DNA from: Pseudonocardia hierapolitana
Lineage (GTDB): Bacteria > Actinomycetota > Actinomycetes > Mycobacteriales > Pseudonocardiaceae
Reading direction: 5' to 3'
NCBI RefSeq assembly: GCF_007994075.1
Contig: NZ_VIWU01000001.1
Coordinates: forward strand, 6,696,001 to 6,760,000
DNA length: 64,000 nucleotides
How positions within the stretch are numbered: the first letter of the stretch is position 1; the number at the start of each line of letters is the position of its first letter. The translations under genes were made by a program, and so were the position numbers. The notes beneath the pieces were generated by a model. It saw only the letters and a list, made by a program, of their open reading frames with translations, had not been told where the DNA came from and did no database searches. Shown here one piece after another: positions 17,292-26,281 of this stretch.

Positions 17292-18295
17292 CTCGCGTCC
17301 TCGTCTCGCAGGAGATCCTCGAGGAGGCCCTCGAGGAGTTCGACGGCACCGGCATCGAGGTGGACCTGCGCCGCGACCACCGGCCGCTGCCCGCCGCCGA
17401 GCTGCGGGCGGCGGCCGCGGACTACGACGGGCTGATCTGCCTGCTCACCGACCGGATCGATGCGGAGTTCCTCGCGGCGTGCCCGCGGTTGCGGGTGGTC
17501 GCCAACGTCGCCGTCGGCTTCGACAACATCGACGTGGCAGCGGCGACCCGCGCGGGGGTGGCGGTCACCAACACCCCGCGCGTGCTCACCGACGCCACCG
17601 CCGACCTGGCGTTCACGCTGCTGCTGTCCACCGCCCGCCGGGTGCCGGAGGGGGACGCGTTCCTGCGGGCGGGGAAGTACACGCACTGGCGGATCAAGCA
17701 GGAACAGATGGGCGTGGACGTCTTCGGAGCCACGCTGGGGCTGTTCGGGCTGGGCCAGATCGGGCGGGCCGTGGCGCGACGGGCCCGCGGCTTCGACATG
17801 ACCGTGCTGTACCACGACGTGCAGCGGTTGCCGGCCGAGGACGAGCGCACGCTCGGCGTGACGTACGTGGAATTCGACGAGCTCCTGGCCCGCAGCGACT
17901 TCGTGTCGGTGCACTCGCCGCTCACCGACTCGACGCGCCACCGGTTCGACGCCGCGGCGTTCGCGAAGATGAAGCCGAGTGCGATGCTGATCAACACCGC
18001 GCGCGGCCCGATCGTCGACGAGGCGGCGCTGGCCGCCGCGCTGCGCGACGGCGTGATCGCCGGGGCGGGCCTGGACGTCTTCGAACGCGAACCCGAGGTG
18101 GACCCGCAGCTGCTGCAGCTGCGCGAGCGCGTGGTGCTGCTGCCGCACCTGGGCAGCGCCACCGGAACCACCCGCCGGGAGATGTGCCGGATGGCTGCCC
18201 GCAACGTCCGCGACGCGCTGTCCGGCAAGCGGCCGGAGAACCTGGTGAACCCCGAGGTCGCCGATCGGATCGCGGCGCCGGGGGAGCGTCCATGA
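17288..18295 (+). CDS. D-isomer-specific 2-hydroxyacid dehydrogenase (glyoxylate reductase-like)
   Basis: A 335-residue NAD(P)-dependent oxidoreductase. It has VANVAVGFDNIDVAAATRAG, the Rossmann motif LGLFGLGQIGRAVARRARG, catalytic Arg in LINTARGPIVDE, Glu in DVFEREPEV and His in LLPHLGSATG. The pattern is closest to glyoxylate/hydroxypyruvate reductases. It probably reduces or oxidises a small 2-oxo or 2-hydroxy acid arising from sugar-acid breakdown. It overlaps the aldolase by 4 bp and is followed after about 30 bp by a second dehydrogenase of the same superfamily. Confidence 0.88.
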   Translation: MTRVLVSQEILEEALEEFDGTGIEVDLRRDHRPLPAAELRAAAADYDGLICLLTDRIDAEFLAACPRLRVVANVAVGFDNIDVAAATRAGVAVTNTPRVLTDATADLAFTLLLSTARRVPEGDAFLRAGKYTHWRIKQEQMGVDVFGATLGLFGLGQIGRAVARRARGFDMTVLYHDVQRLPAEDERTLGVTYVEFDELLARSDFVSVHSPLTDSTRHRFDAAAFAKMKPSAMLINTARGPIVDEAALAAALRDGVIAGAGLDVFEREPEVDPQLLQLRERVVLLPHLGSATGTTRREMCRMAARNVRDALSGKRPENLVNPEVADRIAAPGERP

Positions 18296-18326
18296 CCAGC
18301 AAGGAGACATCCGTCTCCCGATACCC

Positions 18327-19292
18327 ATGGGGGTCTTCGTGAGCACGCCGGATCGGGTCGAGATCGCCGTCATCGGCAGGCAACGCCCTGCCGTGCTCGA
18401 AGCGCTCGGCGCCGAGTTCACCCTGCACGAGGTCGCATCGCTCGACGACATCGCGGGCTCGCTGGGGCCCGCGGCCGAGCGCGTCCGGGGCGCGCTGTCG
18501 AACCCGATGATCGGGCTGTCGGCGGCGATGATGGACGCGTTGCCGAAGCTGGAGATCACGACGTTGTTCGGGGTCGGGCTCGAGCGCACCGACCTCGCGG
18601 CCGCCCGCGAACGCGGCATCGTCGTCACCACCACCCCGGTGCTGTACGAGGACGTCGCCGACACCGCCGTGGTGCTGGCGATGGACGTCTCCCGCCGGAT
18701 CACGGCGGGCGACCGCTGGGTGCGCGCCGGGCACTGGGCGGCAGGCGGCGCGGCCGCGTCCGGCAGGCGGTTCTCCGGCAAGCGCGCGGGGATCCTCGGC
18801 ATGGGCCGGATCGGCCGGATGCTCGCCAAGCGGCTCGAGGCGTTCGACATGCAGATCGCCTACTACGACCCGCGCCCGGCGCCCGACGTGGAGTACCGGC
18901 TGCACCGCACCGGCGTCGAGCTCGCGCGCGAGTCGGACTTCCTGTTCCTGTGCGCGGCGGGCGGGCCGGGCGTCGGCCACGTCGTCGACGCCGAGACCCT
19001 CGCGGCGCTCGGCCCGGAGGGCGTGTTCGTCAACGTCGCCCGGGGCTGGCTCGTCGACGAGCAGGCGCTGGTCGACGCCGTCACGAACGGCACGATCGGC
19101 GGCGCGGGCCTCGACGTTTTCGACGACGAGCCGAACGTCCCGCAGCCGCTGGTCGAGGCCGACAACGTCGTGCTCGTGCCGCACATCGCGAGCAACACGT
19201 TCGAGACCCGCAGCGACATGGACCAGTGCGTGATCGACAACATCCGCTCGTGGTTCTCGACGGGCAAGGCCATCACCCCCGTCCCGTCGTGA
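18327..19292 (+). CDS. Second D-isomer-specific 2-hydroxyacid dehydrogenase
   Basis: A 321-residue member of the same superfamily but clearly divergent from its neighbour. Seen are ITTLFGVGLERTDLAAARER, the Rossmann motif AGILGMGRIGRMLAKRLEA, Arg in VNVARGWLVDEQAL, Glu/Asp in DVFDDEPNVP and His in VLVPHIASNT. The ATG at 18327 is in frame with a GTG at 18339, which has GGGGG 5 bases ahead and may be the true start. Two such dehydrogenases side by side may handle different 2-oxo acids, or the two are a duplication followed by divergence. Confidence 0.85.
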   Translation: MGVFVSTPDRVEIAVIGRQRPAVLEALGAEFTLHEVASLDDIAGSLGPAAERVRGALSNPMIGLSAAMMDALPKLEITTLFGVGLERTDLAAARERGIVVTTTPVLYEDVADTAVVLAMDVSRRITAGDRWVRAGHWAAGGAAASGRRFSGKRAGILGMGRIGRMLAKRLEAFDMQIAYYDPRPAPDVEYRLHRTGVELARESDFLFLCAAGGPGVGHVVDAETLAALGPEGVFVNVARGWLVDEQALVDAVTNGTIGGAGLDVFDDEPNVPQPLVEADNVVLVPHIASNTFETRSDMDQCVIDNIRSWFSTGKAITPVPS

Positions 19293-20329
19293 AGCCGGCG
19301 GCGACACGGGAGGTCGGACGCACCGGGGTCGAGGTCACGCAGCTCGGCTTCGGCGGGGGCGCGCTCAAGCCGCCCCGGTCCGAGTACCGGGAGGAGGACG
19401 GGGTGGCCGCCCTCGACGCGGCCTGGGCGGGCGGCGTCCGCTACTACGACACCGCCCCGTTCTACGGGCGGGGGATCAGCGAACAGCGGCTGGGCCGCTA
19501 TCTCGGCGGACGCTGCTCCGGCGGCCAGGGCGACGAGCCGTTCGTCCTCTCGACGAAGGTCGGGCGCCTGATCCGCCCGGCCCGCTCGGTGCAGCGCCCG
19601 TCGGCCCGGATCGCGATGGGCGACCGCGCGACCTGGGAGGTGCACTACGACTACAGCCGCGACGGCGTCCTCCGTTCGCTGGAGGACTCCATCCAGCGGC
19701 TGGGCGTCTCCGCGGTCGACCTGGTGCTCGTGCACGACCTGGACACGGTCCACCTCGCGCCGCAGGCGCGGATGGAGGCCCACACCGACGACCTCCTGCG
19801 GTCGGGCTGGGCGGCACTGCAGGACCTCAAGGCGCAGGGCGTGATCCGCGGCGTCGGCTTCGGCATCAACGAGATCGGGCTGGTGTCGCACTGGCTGGAC
19901 CGGTTCGACCCGGACGTGTTCCTCGTCGCGGGCCCGTACACGCTGATGGAGCAGGGCGGCCTGGCGGAGCTCGACCGGTGCGCCGAGCGCGGGGTCGGCG
20001 TCGTGATCGGCCAGCCGTTCGCCTCGGGGATCCTCGCCACCGGCCCGGCCGCCGGCGCGACCTACTACTACCGGGAGGCGGGCGAGCAGGAGCGGGAACG
20101 GGCCCGCCGCCTGCAGGAGGTCTGCGCCTCGTTTGACGTGCCGCTGCCCGCGGCCGCGCTGCAGTTCCCGCTCGGGCACCCGGCCGTCGCCGCCGTGATC
20201 CCCGGGGTGAAGAACGCCGACGAGGCGCAGTCATGCCTCGACGCCTTCTCCCGCGAGGTCCCGACGCAGCTGTGGACCGCGCTCCGGGACGAGGGCCTGC
20301 TGGCCCCCGACGCCCCCACGCCGGCATGA
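19289..20329 (+). CDS. Aldo/keto reductase (aldose dehydrogenase-like)
   Basis: A 346-residue TIM-barrel oxidoreductase. The active-site Asp and Tyr are in YYDTAPFYGRGISEQRLG, the Lys in PFVLSTKVGRL, and the His in VDLVLVHDLD. Length and the RDGVLRSLEDSIQRLG segment are like D-threo-aldose/L-fucose 1-dehydrogenases, which oxidise a sugar to its lactone. That would be the entry step of this island (inference). The GTG start overlaps the preceding stop, and the end overlaps the next ATG. Confidence 0.87.
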   Translation: MKPAATREVGRTGVEVTQLGFGGGALKPPRSEYREEDGVAALDAAWAGGVRYYDTAPFYGRGISEQRLGRYLGGRCSGGQGDEPFVLSTKVGRLIRPARSVQRPSARIAMGDRATWEVHYDYSRDGVLRSLEDSIQRLGVSAVDLVLVHDLDTVHLAPQARMEAHTDDLLRSGWAALQDLKAQGVIRGVGFGINEIGLVSHWLDRFDPDVFLVAGPYTLMEQGGLAELDRCAERGVGVVIGQPFASGILATGPAAGATYYYREAGEQERERARRLQEVCASFDVPLPAAALQFPLGHPAVAAVIPGVKNADEAQSCLDAFSREVPTQLWTALRDEGLLAPDAPTPA

Positions 20330-21189
20330 CGGCGGCAGCGCGCACCCGGGCCTGGTCGTTCGCCGACGCGGCGGGCGTGCCGCTCGGCGAGGGCGAGGTG
20401 CTGCTGTGGTGGCTGGGGCAGGCCGGGTTCCTGCTCCGCGGCCCAGGCGCGACGGTTCTGGTCGACCCCTACCTGACCCCGGGCGGGGCGCGCCGGTTCC
20501 CGCCGCCGTTCCCCGCGGCCGACGCGGCCGGGGTGGACGCCGTCCTGGTGACGCACGAGCACGGCGACCACCTCGACGTCGACGTCGCCCGCGCCTTCGC
20601 CGAGGCCGGATCGGAGGCCCGGTGGGTGGTGCCGGAGCCGGTGGCCGACCGGCTCGAGTCGCTCGGGATCCGCCGTGAGCTGATCGAACCGGCCCAGCCC
20701 GGCCAGCCGGTCACGATCGGATCGGTACGGGTCGACCCGCTCGCAGCGCACCACGGTGTCGACATGGCGGACGCCTACGGCACCGGCGCGGCGCTGTCCG
20801 GCGGGCTGGTGCGCTTCCTCGGCTACGTCCTCGACCTCGCCGGCACGCGCATCTACCACTCCGGCGACTGCCTGGCCTACCCCGGCCTGGCGGAGGAGCT
20901 CGCCCGGCTGGAGGCGCACGTCGTGCTGCTGCCCGTCAACGGCCGCGACGCCGAGCGCGAGGCGCGCGGCATCGTCGGCAACATGTCCGCCGAGGAGGCG
21001 GTCGAGCTCGCCGTGCGCGCGGGAGCCGAGGTGCTCGTCCCGATGCACTGGGACATGTTCGAGGGCAACCCGGGCCACCCCTCGCGCGCGGTCGCGCTGG
21101 CCGAACGCGACCACCCGGAGCTGACCGTGCTCGTTCCGAGCAAGGCACGCCCGATCGGGCTCCGCCGGTTCGGGCAGGGAGCGGCCTGA
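20326..21189 (+). CDS. Metallo-beta-lactamase-fold hydrolase (UlaG-like)
   Basis: A 287-residue protein with the metal motif VLVTHEHGDHLDVD (HxHxDH), LAAHHGVDMADAYG, RIYHSGDCLAYPGL and PMHWDMFEGNPG. The WWLGQAGFLLRG start and these motifs resemble UlaG-type lactonases, so hydrolysis of a sugar lactone is a sensible inference, linking the sugar dehydrogenases to the dehydratase. It is joined by 4-bp and 1-bp overlaps to its neighbours. Confidence 0.85.
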   Translation: MTAAARTRAWSFADAAGVPLGEGEVLLWWLGQAGFLLRGPGATVLVDPYLTPGGARRFPPPFPAADAAGVDAVLVTHEHGDHLDVDVARAFAEAGSEARWVVPEPVADRLESLGIRRELIEPAQPGQPVTIGSVRVDPLAAHHGVDMADAYGTGAALSGGLVRFLGYVLDLAGTRIYHSGDCLAYPGLAEELARLEAHVVLLPVNGRDAEREARGIVGNMSAEEAVELAVRAGAEVLVPMHWDMFEGNPGHPSRAVALAERDHPELTVLVPSKARPIGLRRFGQGAA

Positions 21190-22223
21190 TGCGCGCGCTC
21201 AGCGTCCACCAGCACGAGCACGGCGGCACCCTCGTGCTCGACGACGTCCCCGAACCCGCGCCGGATGACGGCGACCTCCTCGTGGAGGCCGTCGCCCTGG
21301 GCGTGTGCGGGACGGACCGCGAGATCGTCGCGAAGGGGCCTCGGCAGATCCCGGCGGGCCGTACGGGGCTCATCCTCGGCCACGAGTCACTGGGCCGGGT
21401 GCTGGAAGCACCTCCCGGGTCGCCCGTCACGGCGGGCGACCTCGTGGTCGGCATCGTGCGCCGCCCCGACCCGGTTCCGTGCGCCTCCTGCGCCGCGGGC
21501 CAGTTCGACCTCTGCGAGAACGGCCGGTTCACCGAGCGCGGGATCCTCGGCCGGGACGGGTTCGGCTCCGAACGGTTCCGGCTCGAACCCGACTACGCCG
21601 TGCGGGTTGACCCCGCCCTCGACCTGGCCGGTGTGCTGCTCGAGCCCACCAGCGTGGTCGCGAAGGCCTGGGAGCTGCTCGACCACCACGCGGTGCGGCG
21701 ACCCCGGCGACGGGCCCTGATCCTGGGGGCCGGCCCGATCGGTCTCCTCGCCGCCTTCCTCGCCGTGCAGCGCGACCTGGACGTCCACGTCGTGGACCGG
21801 CTGGCACACGGTCCGAAGCCGCGGCAGGTTCGCGCTCTGGGCGCCACCTACCACTCCTCACCCGAATCCGCGCGCGGCACGTTCGACGCCGTCGTGGAGT
21901 GCAGCGGCGCCCTCCTCGCCGAGGCCGTCGAGCGCACCGCACCCGGCGGAGCCGCCTGCCTGGTCGGCGCCGGAGACGTCCGATCGGCGGGCGCGATCAA
22001 CCCCGCCGACCTGGCGCGCAGGCTGATCTCCCGGAACCGCACGCTGATCGGCACCGTCAACTCCAACCGCCGGCATTTCGAGGCGGCACACGCCGCGCTA
22101 CGCCGCGCCGACCCGGCGTGGCTCGACGGGCTGTTGACCGACTGCGTGCCGCTCGAGAGCTGGCCTGCCGCGTTCGACACCGACCCCGAGCGGATCAAGG
22201 CGGTCGTCCACTTCACCGCGTGA
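21189..22223 (+). CDS. Zinc-dependent sugar dehydrogenase (glucose 1-dehydrogenase type)
   Basis: A 344-residue medium-chain dehydrogenase. The N-terminal catalytic site has ALGVCGTDREIV and ILGHESLGRV. CASCAAGQFDLCENG is the structural zinc region. ALILGAGPIGLLAAFLAVQ begins the nucleotide fold, and the C-terminal layout is of the Glu_dehyd_C type. It would oxidise an aldose to its lactone. It is last in the operon that starts at 14329 and ends convergent to the LysR gene. Confidence 0.86.
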   Translation: MRALSVHQHEHGGTLVLDDVPEPAPDDGDLLVEAVALGVCGTDREIVAKGPRQIPAGRTGLILGHESLGRVLEAPPGSPVTAGDLVVGIVRRPDPVPCASCAAGQFDLCENGRFTERGILGRDGFGSERFRLEPDYAVRVDPALDLAGVLLEPTSVVAKAWELLDHHAVRRPRRRALILGAGPIGLLAAFLAVQRDLDVHVVDRLAHGPKPRQVRALGATYHSSPESARGTFDAVVECSGALLAEAVERTAPGGAACLVGAGDVRSAGAINPADLARRLISRNRTLIGTVNSNRRHFEAAHAALRRADPAWLDGLLTDCVPLESWPAAFDTDPERIKAVVHFTA

Positions 22224-22350
22224 TCGACAGGACGTCTTCGCGTCGGCGCACCGTTCCCGGCCGAGCGGTCGCACCACGATCGGTCCCGGCAGCACCGCAG
22301 TGCGGTTTCGAGGGCGCTGGTGTCCTGCTCGGCGCGGGCTGCGCCGCTCG

Positions 22351-23292
22351 TCATGCCGCTGGTACGCCCTTCGCCCTGGGCACCCGGCCCAGCCGCGGCT
22401 GCAGGACCGGTGCGTGGTCGGCCAGGAAGGCCCACAGCTGGTCGCCGACCGGCCCGTGCGGCCGGTCGCGCCTGCGCGCCGCCGCGAGGTCCTCGACCAC
22501 TCCGGGGAAATGCCGGCCTGCGATGGACAGCAGGCGCCCGTCGCGCAACTCCGCCTCGATCATGAACCGGGGCAGGTGCCCCCACGCCATGCCGTGCAGG
22601 ACCAGCTCCTTCTTCATGAGGTGGTCCGGCACGGAGCACTGGGGCGCTCCCTCGACGAGGAAATGGCCCGGCTCGGCCGGGTGCCGCGCGGAGTCCCGGA
22701 TCACGCACTGGGTGAAGGCCTGCATCCGTTGCGGCGTGAGGTCGGCGGACGGGGGGAACGGCAGGAATCCGGGCGCCACGACCGGCACCATCGCGACGCG
22801 CCCGAGGTCGATCCACTCCATCCGGACGTCGCTCTTGGGGACCCGGTGCACGATCAGGTCGGCCTCGTCCTCCAGCAGCCGTTCCCAGGGGCCGGTGATC
22901 GTCTCGAACTGCAGGTGCAGCCGCGTCTGCGGACGCTGCCCGAAGAAGCCGCTGAGCAGCGCCAGTACCGGCGGCAACGGGCACAGGTCCCCGAGCACGA
23001 CGCGGAGCTCGGCCTCCTCGCCCATCGCCAGCTGTGCGGCGTACGTCTGCAGGTCCTCGGCCTCGTGCAGCAGGAAGCGCACCTTGCGGTGGAAGGCGCG
23101 TCCGGCCTCGGTGGGCTGCACCCGGTAGCCCGAGCGGTCGAGCAGGTCCAGTCCCAGCTGGCGCTCCAGCTTGGCCACGGCCGCGAACACCGAAGGGTGC
23201 GAGCGGTGCAGCCGCTCGGCGGCGGCCTGGAAGCCGCCGTCGCTCACGACGGCGTCGAAGCACTGCAACTCGTGGAGCGTGAAGCGGGACAT
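22351..23292 (-). CDS. LysR-family transcriptional regulator
   Basis: A 313-residue LysR protein. The helix-turn-helix is at the N-terminus (FTLHELQCFDAVVSDGGFQA, AAERLHRSHPSVFAAVAKLE), followed by LLDRSGYRVQPTEAGR and a periplasmic-binding-like effector domain. It is divergent from the enol-lactonase gene across 72 bp, the normal arrangement for a regulator and its target. The effector is unknown. A TTG-N6-CAA repeat lies in the shared promoter. Confidence 0.9.
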   Translation of the reverse strand: MSRFTLHELQCFDAVVSDGGFQAAAERLHRSHPSVFAAVAKLERQLGLDLLDRSGYRVQPTEAGRAFHRKVRFLLHEAEDLQTYAAQLAMGEEAELRVVLGDLCPLPPVLALLSGFFGQRPQTRLHLQFETITGPWERLLEDEADLIVHRVPKSDVRMEWIDLGRVAMVPVVAPGFLPFPPSADLTPQRMQAFTQCVIRDSARHPAEPGHFLVEGAPQCSVPDHLMKKELVLHGMAWGHLPRFMIEAELRDGRLLSIAGRHFPGVVEDLAAARRRDRPHGPVGDQLWAFLADHAPVLQPRLGRVPRAKGVPAA

Positions 23293-23324
23293 TGTCGAGT
23301 CAGCCTACAGAGCACGTCTGATCT

Positions 23325-23364
23325 TTGTAATGGCAATCTGCAACGGCGTTCCTAGGCTGAGGGC
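23325..23364 (+). promoter_or_regulatory. LysR-type operator and likely leaderless pcaD promoter
   Basis: TTG-TAATGG-CAA at 23325-23336 fits a LysR binding core. TAGGCT at 23353-23358 is a possible -10 whose start of transcription would be at or next to the ATG at 23365, with no ribosome site in between. This suggests a leaderless mRNA. Confidence 0.4.
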
Positions 23365-24177
23365 ATGAACGCTCAGCCCTCCACCTCCTCCTCCATCACC
23401 ACCGGTGACGGCGTCCGCATCGCCTACCGCTTCGACGGCGAGCAGGGCTTGCCGGTGCTGTTGCTGTCGAACTCGATCGGTACCGACCTCCACATGTGGG
23501 ACGGCCAGGTGCCGGCCCTCACCGAGCACTTCCGCCTGCTGCGCTACGACGCGCGCGGCCACGGCGCCTCCGACGTCCCGAGCGGCCCGTACTCGCTGGA
23601 CCGGCTGGGGCGCGACGTGGTGGAGCTGCTGGACGCGCTGGGCCTGCAGCGGGTGCACGTGCTCGGTCTGTCGCTCGGCGGAATCGTCGCGCAGTGGTTG
23701 GGGATCCACGTGCCGGAGCGCATCGACCGCCTCGTGCTCTCCAACACCGCCGCGTACCTCGGCCCGCCGCAGCAGTGGGACCGGCCGATCGCCGAGCTGC
23801 TGGAGGCCCCCGACATGCGCGCCACCGCCGAGATGTTCCTGCGCAACTGGTTCCCGGCCCACATGCTGGAGGGCGACAACGAGGTCGTCGAGGGCTTCCG
23901 CCGCACGTTGCTCGCCACGCGGCGCGAGGGGGTGGCCGGCAGCTGGGCCGCGGTGCGCGACTACGACCTGCGCCGCACGGCTGCGATCATCCCCAACCCC
24001 GCACTGGTGATCGCGGGCGAGCACGACACCGTCACGTCCGCAGGCCACGGGAAGGAGCTCGCCGCCACGATTCCCGGCGCGCGGTTCACCGTGCTGCCCA
24101 CGGTGCACATGGCGAACGTCGAACGGCAGGCCGAGTTCCTGGACGCCGTACTGACCTTTCTCACCGAACGGTCCTGA
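23365..24177 (+). CDS. pcaD: 3-oxoadipate enol-lactonase-like alpha/beta hydrolase
   Basis: A 270-residue alpha/beta hydrolase matching PcaD, which opens 3-oxoadipate enol-lactone in the beta-ketoadipate pathway. Seen are LLLSNSIGTDLHMWDGQV, RYDARGHGASDVPSGPY, the nucleophile elbow LGLSLGGIVAQWLG (Ser), AGEHDTVTS (Asp) and TVHMANVE (His). No other pca genes are present in the window, so it may work on a different lactone. Its neighbour on one side is the divergent LysR gene and on the other a convergent MerR gene. Confidence 0.82.
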   Translation: MNAQPSTSSSITTGDGVRIAYRFDGEQGLPVLLLSNSIGTDLHMWDGQVPALTEHFRLLRYDARGHGASDVPSGPYSLDRLGRDVVELLDALGLQRVHVLGLSLGGIVAQWLGIHVPERIDRLVLSNTAAYLGPPQQWDRPIAELLEAPDMRATAEMFLRNWFPAHMLEGDNEVVEGFRRTLLATRREGVAGSWAAVRDYDLRRTAAIIPNPALVIAGEHDTVTSAGHGKELAATIPGARFTVLPTVHMANVERQAEFLDAVLTFLTERS

Positions 24178-24235
24178 CGGGCGCCGGCGGGTGAGCGCCG
24201 GAACGGCGATCCCGGGCAACCGCGGCACCCGGCGG

Positions 24236-24955
24236 CTACGGGTCGAGCAGCGTGTTGATGCGCCGCATGACGTCGAGCTGTGCGGGGTTGTAGAGGTCCC
24301 TGAGGGCCTTGCCGATCGTCTTCATGGCGAAGGCCTCGCCGCGAGGAGCGTCGATGTGCGGTGCGCGCAGGTCGGGGTAGGCGTCGAACAGCTCCCGGAC
24401 GTAGCGCGCCATGCGCTCGGCGAGGTCCCGGCGGGTCTGTTCGTCGGCGTCGGGGGGCAGCGTGTCGAACTCCCTGTTCACGGGCTCGTCGGAGAGGTTC
24501 TGCAACATGTCCGCGTAGGCCTGGCGAGGGGCCGATCCGATGACCCGCGTCATCACCGTGATCAGTGATCGGTCTGCGTCGGACATCTGCACCCGGGCGG
24601 CCGTGGCGAACTCGGGCGGCAGGTCGGTCGGCAGCGACTGGCGCATGATCAGGCCGAGGTCCAGACGGGCCTGTTGGAGGCGCTCGATGGTGGCCGCGAG
24701 CTCGGCGTCGAGGGTGCGCAGAGCTTCCTGCGGATGGTCGTCGGCGTCGCCCATCGCGGCGATCTGGGACAGCGAGAATCCGAGGTCGGTGAGGCGCTTG
24801 ATGCGCAGCAGCCGGACCAGGTGCGAGACGCCGTACTGCTTGTAGCCGTTGGCGCGTCGCTCGGGTTCGGCCAGCAGCCCGACCTCGTGGTAGTGCCGAA
24901 CCGCCCGCAGACTGGTGCCGGCGAGCTCGGCGATCTCCCGCGTGCTCCAGGCCAT
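24236..24955 (-). CDS. MerR-family transcriptional regulator
   Basis: A 239-residue regulator. The N-terminal MerR helix-turn-helix reads STREIAELAGTSLRAVRHYH, EVGLLAEPERRANGYKQYG, then a helix with LTDLGFSLSQIAAM and a dimerisation coiled coil. The 110-residue C-terminal part is not a known metal site, and few cysteines are seen. I chose the ATG at 24955 because the promoter at 24962-24992 places transcription start on that A, giving a leaderless mRNA. The upstream ATG at 24973 lies inside the promoter. It probably autoregulates through the palindrome; no separate target is obvious. Confidence 0.87.
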   Translation of the reverse strand: MAWSTREIAELAGTSLRAVRHYHEVGLLAEPERRANGYKQYGVSHLVRLLRIKRLTDLGFSLSQIAAMGDADDHPQEALRTLDAELAATIERLQQARLDLGLIMRQSLPTDLPPEFATAARVQMSDADRSLITVMTRVIGSAPRQAYADMLQNLSDEPVNREFDTLPPDADEQTRRDLAERMARYVRELFDAYPDLRAPHIDAPRGEAFAMKTIGKALRDLYNPAQLDVMRRINTLLDP

Positions 24956-24961
24956 GCCTGC

Positions 24962-24992
24962 AGTCCACACCATGCCGTCACGGCATGGTCAA
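24962..24992 (-). promoter_or_regulatory. MerR-type promoter with palindrome in a 19-bp spacer
   Basis: Read on the minus strand, TTGACC (24992-24987) and TGGACT (24967-24962) are separated by 19 bp, the over-long spacing typical of MerR-regulated promoters. A perfect 10+1+10 bp palindrome (24969-24989) fills the spacer. The predicted transcription start coincides with the ATG at 24955. Confidence 0.75.
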
Positions 24993-25018
24993 GGCCCGCT
25001 GTCGGACTCGGGGTCCGG

Positions 25019-25699
25019 TCACGATCCCGTCGGGCGCGTCCGCTGCTGCGGGACGAGGCGCTCGGTGGTGCGCCGGAACGCCCAGAGGACGACCAGCGCG
25101 GCCAGCACCGTCAGCGGGGTACCCATGATGATCTTGGCGATGGCCAGCCACGTGGTGGAGTCGGCGAGGTAGAGCCACTCCTTGACGACGAACCGGGCGC
25201 CGAACACGGCCGCCGCGGCGAGGGTGGCGACGTCGTGCGCGCGCAGCGTGACCGCGTCGGCGCGCCAGGCGTGCTCGTTGCCGTGCATCAGGTTCCATAT
25301 CACGCCGGTGAGCGGCCTGCGGGCCAGTACGGAACCGAAGGTGACGACGAAGCCGGCCAGCGCCATCCAGATCCCGAGCACGAAGAAGTCCTTCGCCGAC
25401 CCGGTCCAGGCGACGATGCCCACGGCGATCGCGAGGCCGAGCAGCCCGCCGATCGCCGAGGTGAAGCGTTCCCCGCGCAGCAGCCGGAACCCGGTGAGCG
25501 CCAGCCCGGCCGCGAGCGAGACGCCGATCGTCATCGGTAGCGGCAGGAACGCGCCGGCCGCCACGAACACGACGACCGGGACGGTGGAGTAGACGAAACC
25601 CATCGGTCCGCCCATGTGGTCGAGCAGCGTCGGCTGCGCCGCGGCGGGCTCCGGCCTGGTGGGCAGGTCCGTCTCGCGGCCACGCCTCTGGTCGATCAC
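25019..25699 (-). CDS. DUF3159 family membrane protein
   Basis: A 226-residue integral membrane protein with about six hydrophobic segments. Recognisable are MGGPMGFVYSTVPVVVFV, RLLRGERFTSAIGGLLGLA, KDFFVLGIWMALAG, RRPLTGVIWNLMHGNEHAWR and LYLADSTTWLAIAKIIMG, which match the actinobacterial DUF3159 family. Its function is unknown. The GTG at 25699 with AAGGACGG upstream gives the family's usual length; the frame is open far upstream to 25966 without protein-like sequence. Confidence 0.82.
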   Translation of the reverse strand: MIDQRRGRETDLPTRPEPAAAQPTLLDHMGGPMGFVYSTVPVVVFVAAGAFLPLPMTIGVSLAAGLALTGFRLLRGERFTSAIGGLLGLAIAVGIVAWTGSAKDFFVLGIWMALAGFVVTFGSVLARRPLTGVIWNLMHGNEHAWRADAVTLRAHDVATLAAAAVFGARFVVKEWLYLADSTTWLAIAKIIMGTPLTVLAALVVLWAFRRTTERLVPQQRTRPTGS

Positions 25700-26281
25700 G
25701 GGTCCGTCCTTCCGTCGGTGAGTGGTGCTGCGGTGGCCCCAGGAGACCTCGTGCCGTAGCGGCACACTCAAGACGAGGGCGGTGTGACGAGAGCCACGGC
25801 GGCGCAGTTCGACGCCCACGGGCTCGGCGACGGTCACCGACCCGGGCGCGCGTACTGGCGGATCGGAGATATCCGACGGGTTTCGGTGCAGCCGATCTCC
25901 GAAGAGGGTTCGCGGGAAACAGCACGCCCGCGCGTTCGGACGGCGCGCTATCCGGGACCTCGCCACGCTGTTGTCCGGCGCAACGACAAATGGTGTTCGC
26001 GACGACGTCGACTCCGACGGCCTGGATCGAGCCGGATCGCTCCGGTATCGGTGGGGCGACGCGGGGAATGCGGTCGCTGACCGAGCCGTACGCGATCGCG
26101 GTGCGTTCCGCGGAACGTACCCCGGGTGCCGCTGCCGGGGTGGTCCGTCTCGTGGGCGCGCCGTTCCCAGCTCGGGCCGCGCTGTCTCACGCCCGGCTCG
26201 GGGCTACTGTCGTGTCGATCCGGTTCGCCCCGAGCCCGCATCTGGGCGGGGTGGCTGGGTTGGGTCGAGGAACTGGGCGGG
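25700..26281. other. 582-bp intergenic region
   Basis: No convincing gene on either strand. GTGCCG-TAG-CGGCAC at 25751-25765 is a perfect 6-bp inverted repeat and may be an operator or short hairpin for the DUF3159 gene. A plus-strand frame near 26130-26260 (GVVRLVGAPFPARAALSHAR) is faintly like the start of a CaiB-type CoA transferase but has no continuation. Confidence 0.5.
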
